26,875 nt of DNA from Phoronis ovalis (lineage: Eukaryota; Phoronida; Phoronidae), in assembly GCA_028565635.1 (NCBI GenBank), contig JAOXYB010047391.1, positions 1-26,875 of the forward strand, in the 5' to 3' direction. Position 1 is the stretch's first letter. The number at the start of each line of letters is the position of its first letter. The position numbers and the translations under genes are program-made. Positions 13,037 through 23,178 of the stretch are shown one piece after another. Under the pieces are notes generated by a model that saw only the letters and a list, made by a program, of their open reading frames with translations, had not been told where the DNA came from and searched no databases.

Positions 13037-13838
13037 TTTAATAGTGCCAATAGAAACTAGCCTTATACGGCCATATAGCTACATATATTTCAGGCCAATC
13101 TTGTGACAGAATTTTAATAAAATTTTTATTTTGCAGAAAGAAGAAATAATACAAAGCAAGAACAAATAATGCCAAAAAGAAGAAATAATAAATAAATACA
13201 AAAACGGCCAATTAATACAAGTTACGCTAATTATAATGTAAATTTGTTGGCCTGAGTATACTTGGTTCCCAATTTTCTTTTATTATTTTCATATTAAATT
13301 TTAAAGCTTGTACCAAAAGTCTTATATTGGTGGAACCGAAGCACAAAAGGCAATACCAGACTATAACGCACTGAGGTATCATATGGAATACATATAAATA
13401 TACAGTATAGAAACATCCTCAATACAATTTTACAATCTAAGAGTTATATCCATAAACCTTTACTATATTCCCATTCGTAATATAAATATTTTTGGTAATA
13501 TATAGCGATTTCGCATCTATAACTTTCTTGTTTATCTGTTTTATTTAAGTAAGCATTTGTACATACAAACTTATGGTTAGAGTTTTGTATTGCAATTCTT
13601 TCGTTTCATTATCAGAAGGAATCAGAGCTCATACGCAGGGAATTTGCTGAGTTTATCAATAAAAATAAACTATAATAATAAACAATATATACCTGTAGTA
13701 CACAATCATAATCAATGGTCCCAATCTGATTTTGGAACCAGGTATCAGGATGCTGATACTGATTTTTATCAAATAGTTGAAATATAAAAAAAAATTGATT
13801 AAAAGATAAAATATAAATCAATATCAAATATACATGTA

Positions 13839-14361
13839 GGTCAATGATTGTATGTCATCTAGATAACCAGGCTTTAGTACCAACTTGAAACTTTTACAAT
13901 CGTGTAAATTGTGGTTAAACGAAGATGGTGCATATGACAGATGTGTGACGAAACTTTTAGTTTTAAAAGGTATTGCTAAAACTGTAATCGTTCAGGAAAC
14001 AAACTGTAAGGGGCATGTAAGAGGCCAATAATGACAGATGTAATAAAGTCGGCATACTGAATAGATGCTGCATGAACTGCAATGAAAGCTTGTAGACATA
14101 TCGGATTTCGCAGATCGTCATATTTCATTTGGCTGTATACCCAGGGTCTGCAGACAGCAAAAGCCACATTTTTAAAGAGTTATCACAAAAACATGTAGTT
14201 TATTCTCCTCTTTTCATATTAAATTCTTTGTTATATATATACTTTTACTAATAAAAATAAAGTAACAATAGGCTTTAACCCCTTATAAATATATTTTTTC
14301 ATGTTGGTGACCTGGAGTGACCTAGAATAATGTATTTTGCACTTCAAGTTAGTTTAACAAA
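13839..14361 (+). repeat. Diverged segmental duplication, copy B (with insertion)
   Basis: Same order and orientation as copy A, but with about 270 extra bases between the two homologous blocks (about 13970-14240), so one copy has gained or lost sequence. It ends about 160 bases before the candidate PLD exon 1 ATG and probably overlaps that gene's promoter. A TATAAAT at 14285 lies inside it. Confidence 0.6.
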
Positions 14362-14517
14362 CGTAGCGAAAGGGTGATTAAACTGTGAAGAATGAAAGTG
14401 TTTATTTAACTCTATCGCTCCCGGATTTTTTATGGTTTAAAAACGAACAGGTGCCTTCTTTGTGCTTCATAACCCTGAATCGACGCTTAGCGAAGAACAG
14501 CTCAAAGTATCCATAAA

Positions 14518-14582
14518 ATGGCAGAATACGGACAACAGAAAAAACGAAAGCATCACCATCATGATATCGTGGATGAAACAAG
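14518..14582 (+). CDS. PLD-like gene, candidate exon 1 (cytoplasmic tail)
   Basis: The ATG has a favourable context (AAAATGG). The exon encodes a short basic, histidine-rich segment ([20 protein letters not shown] and one more residue) and ends at ACAAG|GTACTG in phase 2, which matches the single leading base of the exon at 15694. The reading frame stays open past this donor to 14742. It then encodes a hydrophobic run ([20 protein letters not shown]) that would serve well as the type II transmembrane anchor expected for this family. A weak phase-2 donor at 14690 (TCAA|GTCAAC) would include it and give about 472 residues. Either the exon is longer than drawn, the start lies elsewhere, or two isoforms exist. 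Confidence 0.5.
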
Positions 14583-17500
14583 GTACTGTATGATGTATAG
14601 TGGTACAAGTGTGGGTCTTTTTTTACTACTAGCGATATTATATACCCATCTCGTTAGTACACTAGTTATATGTAATTTATCCAATGTCAAGTCAACGAGT
14701 ACTGATAGCAGGAATTTGCTAGGCGACTATAGTGTGTATTGATATTTTGTCATCAAGCAGGAAGTACGATCATTTGTCATCCAATTTTTTACTATTCTAT
14801 GAGCTGTCTCTTCAATTGTTTATGTACACAACGATTTTATCGATCAATCTATATTACGTGTTTTGACCACGTTCTCAGGTAGCTTCAAATAGATATAATG
14901 TCACTAATCAATTGGGCAGGCAATACGACAATGGTTACCCATGATCCAATGTGGCTATTTAATAACATCCCAAATGGAGTTATCAATCTGGAGAGTGGTG
15001 GTGACCTGTAGATTAACACCCTAGGGAAGATATATAACGTATTGGAACATATATTCAATTTCTGTGTGTCAAAAGAATATCAATTGATATGTAACAAAGT
15101 TTTTTCTCACTTCGCACTTGTATACAAATTTTGTGAGAAAATTTTTGAACAGAATCACGACCACAACGAAATAACGCGTGCTTATTATATATAGCATTAT
15201 GTTTTGTGAGTAGTAGATAAGATAAGTACACAGTAATACATGATTAATCTAGGTTTCGAATTGCTTGTGGTGTAATGTGCAAAATTTAATCATCAAAGTT
15301 TGTTATCTATATCTAAAGTTTGTCATAACCATAACTTCGGCTAAAAAGACGTACACTGAAATATCCATTATCGAATGTTATTTCTATTTTTTTCCTAACA
15401 TAATTTGTATGCCTTTATTTGATATAGTCATAAATACTAATTCTAAAAAATGCGATTTAGTGATTATTGCACACTGTCAAGTATAAGTTATTAACCAAGA
15501 ATATTTTAAAATATAATTGAATATAAACGAAATATCATCACGGTACCGTGAAATCACATTTTTAAAATTGCAAGCGATAGACGCGCTTTCCTTTGGTTTC
15601 CATGATCCAGAGTTGCATTTAAAATGTGTAGATAGTTAAATAACATTTTTGCTAAGTTGTTAAAAACAAGTGTTGTGTCATCTGTATTTTCAGCATGAAA
15701 CTGTGCGAGAGTATGCCAGTTGGCTTGAAATTTAAACCAGGCGAAATTGAGCTTCCGTCCATCTACAGCGAATGGAAAAAGTTGCTTGAAATAGCAACGA
15801 CATCTATCGATATCGCTGCTTATTACTTCACTTTGACAAAAACTGATTTTGATGAAGGTGATGGTTACGCTGATGATGGCAGTTGGCAGGTACGAAATGT
15901 AAAAACGTAATACAAATAAGGTTTGAGCAAAACATTGATAAAGCTTTGTTTAGTTACAGTTGTACACCAGATATTTTAATGACAAAAAAATATATTACAT
16001 TTGCAAAATGATCCACTCTACTTACCTGTAGTAGTATTAATTAGCAGAATCCAAACATTATCGATATACAGATCGCAAAAAAAATAACTTCGGACTGGAT
16101 TGAAGCTTTCAGTGCAAACCACTTTTCGCAAGTCATTCATAGTAAAAATGGTGCGAAGACCTATGATGACAAATGAGGTGCTGTGTTATGTTAATTAAGA
16201 TGTCGTTCATTAATTTTTTGCATTTGTTGGCAAGTATATACTGGTACCTGAAAGAGATATTTAAGAAGAATCTTTGTTGTTCTCAGAATCATTCGCACAG
16301 CTTCAATATATATCCCTTCGTGAGCTTTAAATTTTATTGCGACATATGTGGCTTATTTTTATTAACCATAGGGATGTTCCGTTGTAAGCTTTATGTTGGT
16401 CATTTGATTTTGCATGTACTTCGATTCGTAAAAAAATGCTTGTGAACATTAAGATTTCTGTTTTACAGTATACATTCTTATTATATTATCAGGGTGAAGA
16501 TATTTATAAGCGTCTACTAGAAGCTGGTACAAAAAGAGGAATAAAAATTCGAATTGCTCAAAGTGAGCCCAGTGAGGGCAATCCTAGCACAGATTCTATA
16601 AATCTAGTTAGTGCAGGTAGGTTGAGGTTACGGTGATTTGATATAAAGGTAAATTTCATATTTCTGTCCTTCTCCATTAGTTACAGATATTTTTATGCTA
16701 TCTAGCCTAACACTCTGAGTAAATTCCAATCAGTTACCAACCAATTGAGTAATACGGTCTCATATAGATATGACAATAACCACGAAGGTTTTTTCAACAG
16801 CTTGTTGATTTTGAAAATTCACAACTTCAACTGTTTTCGACAGAATATCATCGATTTCCAGTAAATGCTACATTCAGAAATTATATTTAAATTGGTTTTA
16901 CAAACTGGTCCTAGTGGAGAAGTAACACAAGTAATCGTCAAAGTTTTATTTAAAAACAACTGTAACTTTCCTTGCTGTTACAGTGTGTTTCAAACTTAAT
17001 TTCATCTCACTGTGTTTGAACGAGTTGCTATAATTTTGTAGGAGCAGCTGAGCTACGCAACCTTAACTTTCCAGCTCTGGTTGGTGCTGGAATTCTTCAC
17101 ACGAAACTTTGGATAGTGGACAATAAACACTTCTATGTCGGAAGCGCGAACATGGACTGGCGTTCTTTAACTCAGGTATCACACATTTAAATATTTATTT
17201 TAATATGTAGTGAACTCGGTTTCAATTTTCACGGGTCTAAACTGTTACCTCTTGGCAGTTATTGGTTTCGTATAGTATTACGCGCCCATTCTATTGAACT
17301 CAGTCACCTGGCCGGCTATAAGTACACTATAAGTATTAGAAATCACTGGTGCTCTGTCCACCAGAGTTTCTGTTGAGTATGCGCTGGGATGTTGGGGTGG
17401 GTAAACATACAACCACACACTCAGTTAAATACAAACTAAATACAGATTCTGTACCCCTAATCAAAGACAGCTTGCTAGAATAATTAGAAGTATTTTTACA

Positions 17501-20288
17501 GGTGAAGGAGCTTGGTGTCGCTGTTTACAACAATTCTACTATGGCTCAGGACATGAGCAAAATCTTTGATGTGTACTGGTTAATGGGTGCTGAGGGTGCC
17601 AGTGTTCCATCGAAGTGGCCTGGTTCTGTTGCTACCGATATCAATGCCTGCAATCCGAAAAGACTTACATTTTCCCCTGAAAACCAGTTTGGGACTCTTT
17701 ATTTAGCTGTAAGTACAACTTTTTTCTTGACGAAATATTTCTAAAATTCGGTGCTTTATCATCTCGTGACTTATACTACTATCGTTTCTCGTCTTTATCA
17801 TATTATTTTTCACAGACTGGCGAATCCTCGTGGCATTTTCATGTATTTTTTTCTGGTCATATGTATGCTTATTTTCCATATAAATTAAATGGATATGATC
17901 CCTTCCATTATTCTTGTTGATATTTCTGATTTTAAATTTAATGTTCTCAGAGTTCTCCGCCCCAGTTCTGTCCTGAAGGAAGAACGGTAGATATTGACGC
18001 CATTTTGAAAGTGATTGACGAAGCTGATAAGTTCATTGATATAGCAGTGATGGACTATTTACCCTGTCTCGTATACGGTGATCATAGGTAGTATTTGTTT
18101 TTTATTGGTTCACGTTTACCATTTATTTTGTATATGGCCGGATGCTTCAACTCGAAAGTTTATTTCTACATTGTGTTGGTCAGTCTACTTACACATGTCG
18201 CTGAAATTCTCTCCAGTCTCTATAAAGTCAAATTTATTCAGCAATAGGGCTATAACATCCTCTCATTGGTAACAATATCTTGTAATTGCATACTGTTCAT
18301 TCCGCAGCTTTTGGCCCCGCATTGATAATGCTCTACGGAAGGCAGCATTTGAGCGTCAAGTTAAGGTTCGCATGTTATGCAGTTGGTGGAGTCATTCCAA
18401 GAAGTCTTCGCCAGATTTTCTTAATTCTCTACGAGCATTTAATCCAAACATAGATACGGTAGGTAAAGACGCTAAGGTCTCTAGATACGCAAAGAGGTGT
18501 ATATACATTTCAACCTATGTTTTAGTGATTAAAATAAAGAGATAGGCATGTTAAAGAAAATACATGTTTAAAAAGTTAATACTCTAAACTATACAAATCC
18601 TGAGGATATATAGTTTAAATTTGATCATATGACCTATTAAAGCCACTTTTGGGAACAAAATGTGATTTTAAAAAATAGGTCAGAAAACCCTGCATTTACA
18701 AACTTGAAACTTTGCATAAAAAGTGTCTCAGATTTTTAAAATTTTGCTTTACTTAAAAGTTATGATATTTTGAAATTTAAGGGTCAAATTGAAATTGGCA
18801 AAATCCTGACCTTTAAATTTTAAAATTCATGTCTATTAAATAAAGCAAAATTTTCAAATTTTTAGACTTAGATCTATATATTATAAGGATAACTTTTGCC
18901 AAGTTTCAGCTTTGTGTGTGCGGAGGTTTTTATACCTAATTTTTTAAAATTCCAAAAACTCATTTCCTCCCCAAAGTGGCTTTTATCAGATCACGAGAAT
19001 TATTTTCAGCCTTTAGCCTTTTGAATAATTAACATTAAAGTATAACTTTTGCAAAAAAATAGTTACTCTTACATGTATTTCTTCATTCTGATTATGAAAA
19101 TTAATAAAGAAAGTTAAAGTCAAATTACAGTGTTATGAGGGACTATGTACATGAAGTATCACAAGACCTCGTGTGAGAAAGGGCTCTTGCTATCGAAATG
19201 CGACCCTGTGGTATATTGGTATTTCGTTTGTGATGTCGCATTTTATAAAGAGGACATTAGCTATGCAGCAAAGGCATTCCGCATTAGCTTGATCGAACCG
19301 CATCGGGAACATTCTCACAAAGATTCCCGCTGCGGTTCAAGCTAATGTTGTAATGTTGTAATGTTGTAATGCCTTTGCTGTATAACTAAAGTCATCATCA
19401 CAATTAATGCGACGTTACAAACAAAATACAATTATACCACAGGGTGGCCTTTCGTTGCAAACGATAGTATACAAATATCGTTGATTATCCACATTTTATA
19501 TTGCAGGTCTTTGACCATGTTGCATCACTCTTGCATGCGCTATCACCCTGATATTTTAATCGACTGCATGTCGGGCTACATGTATATAGTATTGCACATG
19601 TTTTTAGGTCAAAACTTCAAGCTTCAATAACAAAATGTGAATTGTATTGAAAAAAAAATTCTTAATGTTACTGGGCACACTGAAAGATTTCACCCTTAAT
19701 ATATTGAAATTATATTATGAAGCTTTTGTAGACATATTGCAGCATCTATTTTGTCAATATCATTTGTTTAGTATATTCTTTCCAGAAACTATTCAAGGTA
19801 CCATCAACCGAGGAACAAAGCAAAATTCCTTTCGGTCGGGTAAATCATAACAAATACATGGTAACTGACAAGACAGCTTATGTAGGTAAGACCCAACAGT
19901 AAGATAACTATGTTGCACTGTATAGGCGTATCCTATTTTGTCAATTATTCAAAAGTTTGGTGAGGTAGGCAAGCCTTGGGATTCAATGATCTAACGGTGC
20001 GAAATACCGGAAAACTTTGCTGAAAACGTCTTTGATTTGCTTTGTCTGTGTTACGTTATCATACATAAAGAACTCTGCGCTTATATTAAAGGTACTTCCA
20101 ACTGGACTGCTGACTATTTCATCAGCACTGGGGGAGTAGGATTTGTGTTGAATCAAAGCAGCTCAGATGGCAGTGACACCATACGACAGCAATTACGTCG
20201 CGTCTTTGAAAGAGATTGGAACTCCGAATACACTCAGTCTATCCCGGCACAGAATCTATGGCTGAATCCCAGTAAATATGGAATTTAA
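14518..20288 (+). CDS. PLD3/PLD4-like phospholipase D family protein (nine-exon spliced gene)
   Basis: The spliced product is about 436 residues if exon 1 ends at 14582; vertebrate PLD3 is about 490. Two HKD motifs (HxKxxxxD) are intact: HTKLWIVD at residues 148-155 (17098-17121), followed by the GSANMDWRS signature, and HNKYMVTD at 359-366 (19846-19869), followed by [10 protein letters not shown]. Other family marks are LCESMPVGL near the start, FCPEGRTVD before the second half, and DWNSEY near the C-terminus. Family knowledge: PLD3 and PLD4 are type II membrane glycoproteins, cut in lysosomes to soluble 5'-3' exonucleases that degrade single-stranded nucleic acid and so limit innate nucleic-acid sensing; lipid-synthesis roles are also reported. 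Possible N-glycosylation sites are NNST, NQSS and NWTA. All junctions from exon 2 to the stop are GT-AG and phase-consistent. The N-terminus is the weak part: exon 1 as spliced by the best donor lacks the transmembrane anchor. Family assignment is very secure; PLD3 versus PLD4 cannot be decided, as the two split within vertebrates. Confidence 0.95.
15694..15889 (+). CDS. PLD-like gene, exon 2
   Basis: The acceptor is tctgtattttcag|C and the donor is TTGGCAG|GTACGA, ending in phase 0. It encodes the start of the luminal domain: [11 protein letters not shown], the family's conserved entry motif, then a helix ([19 protein letters not shown]) matching the first strand and helix of the PLD fold, then an acidic loop ([14 protein letters not shown]). 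The single leading base fits the phase-2 donor of candidate exon 1. Confidence 0.93.
16493..16616 (+). CDS. PLD-like gene, exon 3
   Basis: The acceptor is ttatattatcag|GGTGAAG and the donor is GTGCAG|GTAGGT (phase 1). It encodes [20 protein letters not shown], the helix and strand leading into the first HKD half, then a proline/serine loop. A second acceptor 24 bases upstream (ttctgttttacag at 16456-16468) is also in frame and would add YTFLLYYQ. The downstream site is chosen because it matches family spacing. Confidence 0.92.
17042..17175 (+). CDS. PLD-like gene, exon 4 (HKD motif 1)
   Basis: The acceptor is taattttgtag|GAGCAG and the donor is AACTCAG|GTATCA. Entry is phase 1 and exit phase 0. 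The exon holds the whole first catalytic motif, HTKLWIVD, and the following [12 protein letters not shown]. In the family, the histidine forms the phospho-enzyme intermediate and the lysine and aspartate complete the site; all are present. Confidence 0.95.
17502..17708 (+). CDS. PLD-like gene, exon 5
   Basis: The acceptor is tatttttacag|GTGAAG and the donor is TTTAGCT|GTAAGT, in phase 0 at both ends (69 codons). It encodes [20 protein letters not shown], the linker between the two halves with a possible N-glycosylation sequon (NNST), the aromatic helix FDVYWLMG, and a proline/tryptophan-rich loop with one cysteine (NACNP). Confidence 0.95.
17951..18087 (+). CDS. PLD-like gene, exon 6
   Basis: The acceptor is aatgttctcag|AGTTCT and the donor is GATCATAG|GTAGTA (phase 2). 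It encodes [19 protein letters not shown], a motif strongly conserved in PLD3/PLD4, then [17 protein letters not shown], the opening strand of the second catalytic half. Its cysteines are plausible luminal disulfide partners. Confidence 0.95.
18308..18458 (+). CDS. PLD-like gene, exon 7
   Basis: The acceptor is tcattccgcag|CTTTTGG and the donor is GATACG|GTAGGT. It encodes [20 protein letters not shown], typical of the family, then [11 protein letters not shown]. An alternative donor four bases downstream (GGTAG|GTAAAG) would change the phase and not match exon 8. The 18458 donor gives phase 0, which joins in frame to exon 8. Confidence 0.93.
18622..18993. mobile_element. Foldback (long inverted repeat) element in PLD intron 7, first
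   Basis: The left arm (about 18622-18790) and right arm (about 18808-18993) are imperfect reverse complements over most of their length. Matching words are AAAGCCACTTT, TTAAAAAATAGGT versus TTAAAAAATTAGGT, GAAACTTTGC versus GAAACTTGGC, AAAATTTTGCTTTA in both, and an inner pair around AAATTTAAGGGTCA. The loop is short (about 20 bases). No coding frame. It is probably a MITE or foldback transposon; no clear target duplication was identified. Confidence 0.7.
19203..19445. mobile_element. Foldback (long inverted repeat) element in PLD intron 7, second
   Basis: The left arm (19203-19309) and right arm (19324-19445) are near reverse complements around a loop of about 14 bases. Both arms begin ACCCTGTGGTATA and share CAGCAAAGGCATT, CATTAGCTTGA, AACCGCA and CGGGAA. 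The right arm alone carries three copies of an 8-base unit (TAATGTTG). It does not resemble the first foldback element 210 bases upstream. The 66-codon frame at 19145-19345 is an artefact of the repeat. Confidence 0.8.
19346..19372 (+). repeat. Short tandem repeat, 8-base unit TAATGTTG
   Basis: Three and a half tandem copies inside the right arm of the second foldback element, absent from the left arm. It is thus a later expansion within the element and a likely polymorphic microsatellite. Confidence 0.8.
19786..19885 (+). CDS. PLD-like gene, exon 8 (HKD motif 2)
   Basis: The acceptor is tattctttccag|AAACTA and the donor is TATGTAG|GTAAGA (phase 1). It encodes [20 protein letters not shown] followed by the second catalytic motif HNKYMVTD, with histidine, lysine and aspartate all present. 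It is separated from exon 7 by the gene's largest intron (about 1.3 kb), which carries two foldback elements. Confidence 0.95.
20092..20288 (+). CDS. PLD-like gene, terminal coding exon 9
   Basis: The acceptor is ttatattaaag|GTACTT, slightly weak because of AAG, but its phase completes the glycine codon of YVG-TSNW. It encodes [20 protein letters not shown], the structural signature after HKD 2, then a C-terminal helix with [12 protein letters not shown] and a short tail ending KYGI before TAA. The length past HKD 2 is typical of the family. No AATAAA lies within the next 140 bases before the repeat copy begins. Confidence 0.95.
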
Positions 20289-20429
20289 AAAGCTTGAAGA
20301 GGAGGCTGTTACATCGTGGTAAACCAAGGGGCATGCGTACTACTTTTTACTAATACAGCATGGGGAGAAAACGAAAAGGCTTTCCAGTACAATTTAATTT
20401 TATTTGAGAATTATTTTTTAATTATCTTC

Positions 20430-20855
20430 CTATTCGTTTCATGTGGAAGAAACTTAGTTGAATTTTGTCCATAAATTTAGAAAAGTCAAAACATCATCAA
20501 GAACACCTACATCAAAGTGAAAACGAGGTATGGGACCTAATTTTCATAAGTCCATTTCAAATATTCCCAGTGCACAGTTTTTCCCCAAAAATGTTTAAAA
20601 CTCTGGACAGTAAAACACCTTTCTCACCAGGTAAATCGCAAAATTCGCCTGGTAAGTAAACCCGAAACTGGTGTTTTTCCATGTCAAATTTTCATAACTT
20701 TTTTTAAAAGAAAATTTGCATTTGGAAAATTTTAAGTTCATTCATTCACATTAGGTCTTCTTGACGTTTTTACATTGCTATAGCTGTTCTGGATGTTATA
20801 TTTTGTTCATCCCAAACTTATCGCAAAAAATCGATTCTTTACTCATTATGTACAG
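20430..20855 (+). mobile_element. Non-autonomous inverted-repeat DNA element (MITE-like), copy 2
   Basis: It aligns throughout with 832-1282. Shared landmarks include GAAAACGAGGTA, CAGTAAAACA, CAGGTAAATC, TTTGGAAAATTT and TCATTATG at the right end. The terminal repeats are more eroded than in copy 1 (left CTATTCGTTTCATG, right CATTATGTACAG). It begins 142 bases after the PLD-like stop codon, so it may be transcribed as part of that gene's 3' UTR. The 64-codon frame at 20465-20659 lies inside it and is not a gene. Confidence 0.7.
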
Positions 20856-23056
20856 TACGATCAATTGTTGTGACAGAGGTAGTATTGCACTATAACTGTT
20901 ATATCTGCAGTTACGCCCGCTTTATCCGGCTGACAACGACAATCCTAAGATTATTATTTTTTATTTGATTAGGCTAGGTGTTAAAATGTAGCGTACATTC
21001 GTGTGAAAAGTAAATATTCTTTAATTACCTTTAAATTACAGTTAGTCATAGTTTATTTTAAATTTTAGTTCGTGTGTGTGTGGGGGGGGGGGTTTAAACA
21101 AACTTATATGAAGCTTTTTTATATACAAAACATATTTTATTATCAATAAATAACAGTGGACATAGTTTTATAATAAATTACATCATTAACTTAATAGCTT
21201 AATTTAATTACATCTATGTTTCGTTACCATAATTTCAGCTGGTGGCCGATAGAAGTCGACTACATGTATATGTATCACACGCGCGAGTAAAACAATAATA
21301 ATAGAGATATCGAAATAAAAAAAAAACACTTTCACATAAGAAACATGCACAACGTGCAATGGCAGGATGTATTTTTATGCACTTAGGACTTATATCATCC
21401 CTTTGTCTAAATGATATCGTAGTATCGAAAGAAAATATATTTTAAGTGTGAATGTATATCAAATGCAATAACATGCAATTGTCTCTCAACTTTGCATACT
21501 GTATTCTACGTAATACTTGACATATTGGACGCCACTGTCGTTTGCAACATTTAGAGCCATCTACATTTTCGTATATGCGTAAAATAGTCTGCGCAGTAAA
21601 GTTTATAATTGTTTATAGTTCTTTCAACATACTCATACTCATACAGTTCACAACTTACTTTTTTCTTGCGAATAACTTTTTCGTTTGACAACTTGGTAAT
21701 TAATAATAACCACGCGTACTTAATCAAAACTAATCCCTTGCTGTTACGTTGACATGTTGTAAATACCTGGTGATCATGACAGATTTGCGTTATATCTTTT
21801 ATCATGCAAGTAATAAGCCTCTAAAGAGCGATTACGCGTCTTGTGACGATATAAGGAAACGGTTGCAATTTATTATTTATAAGCCATATAATTCATTATT
21901 AATTGATAATCTCTTTGATGATACACTTGCACCGTGAGACGCTGACAAGAAATTTATCCTCTCCATTTATTTACAATCATCTGGTAGGAGGGTGACGTTT
22001 ATAACACTACATTCGTCTATTTTTAGGTTACACAAGTGCAAGATCTAAGAGTCTAAGAGCATCCCCTTGCGTTTAAGTTGGTTGGCACAGCCAAGTATAG
22101 TAATCACTAAATGGCCCAATGTTGCTATGCGTAGTAAAGTGCCAGATTCCGATGACGTTGTTTTAATACATGCGCGAAACAGCTAGGTTTGAACACAGGT
22201 TCAATCTGAAATGAAAATAAAAAATATGTAATTATATTTTAGATGCACAACAATGAAGAAAATATACCGTAGTATTATATGTTTTGACTATGCGCTCGAA
22301 CAAATTTTCGTAAGGTAACCCGCGACATCTGGTGAGAATTTGATTGGATGAAAGCAACAGGAAATAGGCATTGTTGTTACAGATGTGGGTGTACGATATG
22401 GAGAATTCGATTGATTTGCATTGATACTTTATTATTTTTCGATGGTTATTCTCTCGGGAACGGCTCTCTAGTATTTATCCCACGAGATACTGTAGACTGA
22501 ATTTGTTAAAACATTCATAAGAAATAATTTAAGACTACAAAATACAATTTAAAAATTAAACTGCTATTAGAACAGTTAAGCTACCTATTTTCTAAATTGT
22601 AAGATCAGTTTGTCTCTTTGACCTGCGTTTTATTTTACAGAAAAGTTTGGGAATATCATATTAACAGGATCAACAATGTGATAGTACACAAATCATTAAA
22701 CTGAAATTACAAGTAGACCATTTGTTGTTTAGTATAATTCATTTCATTTGACACGAGCAGGGGATATATTAATTCTCCACCTTCATAAAAAATGTATGCT
22801 CAACATTTATCACCGTGTATTACAAATTCAGTACTGCACGCCACTGGATGATTTGACACATTTTAATAATTAAAGACAGAGATTCCCGTGGTGATGAATC
22901 TCCGTAATATTAAAGTATAAAGGTTTATGAGATGCATTACAGTGCTCGTTACGTGAAATTCGATAATACAACAGCCACAAACACTAACTTATTTATGCAT
23001 AATATCCATTAATTAAAAAATGTATACCTGTACCCATCTAAGTTTGCTTTAATGGT
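20856..23056. other. Intergenic region between convergent genes
   Basis: No exon can be supported. It contains the GT/G-run microsatellite and an AATAAA at 21145 that could serve the PLD-like gene if its 3' UTR extends across the repeat copy. Minus-strand acceptors at 22701 and near 22237 are possible alternative 3' exons of the peptide gene. Confidence 0.4.
21072..21092 (+). repeat. GT microsatellite and G run
   Basis: Five GT units lead into eleven consecutive G. Simple sequence, likely length-polymorphic. Confidence 0.8.
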
Positions 23057-23062
23057 TTTATT
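23057..23062 (-). promoter_or_regulatory. Candidate polyadenylation signal of the peptide gene
   Basis: AATAAA on the minus strand (TTTATT on the plus strand), about 117 bases past the predicted stop. It supports exon 2 being terminal. The hexamer is common in AT-rich DNA, so this is supportive rather than decisive. Confidence 0.4.
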
Positions 23063-23178
23063 GAAATATATCTAAATTAGAAGATGGTTTTATGTTTGCA
23101 CAATTGTTTCCACTAAATTGACATAGATCCGGGATATCAAGAACCACGAAGTAATAAAAATAACTTTAAGCAACAGAC

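Noticed and set aside
13689-13754. Minus-strand exon-like interval between an AG and ACTACAG|GTATAT (HPDTWFQNQIGTIDYD)
   Set aside because: Single isolated interval with no compatible neighbours, overlapped by an open frame on the other strand.
15265-15486. 73-codon plus-strand frame in PLD intron 1, tested as a missing transmembrane exon
   Set aside because: No acceptor gives a phase compatible with both candidate exon 1 and exon 2 while keeping the frame open.
16013-16080. Minus-strand CTACAG|GTAAGT donor inside PLD intron 2
   Set aside because: The frame behind it is short and low-complexity, and no partner exon was found. A chance splice-like site.
19145-19345. 66-codon frame in PLD intron 7
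   Set aside because: Runs into the left arm and loop of the foldback element; no family resemblance.
21551-21805. 84-codon minus-strand frame in the intergenic region, considered as a third exon of the peptide gene
   Set aside because: Joining its best acceptor to the alternative donor at 23183 gives TGA at once, so it cannot extend the peptide.
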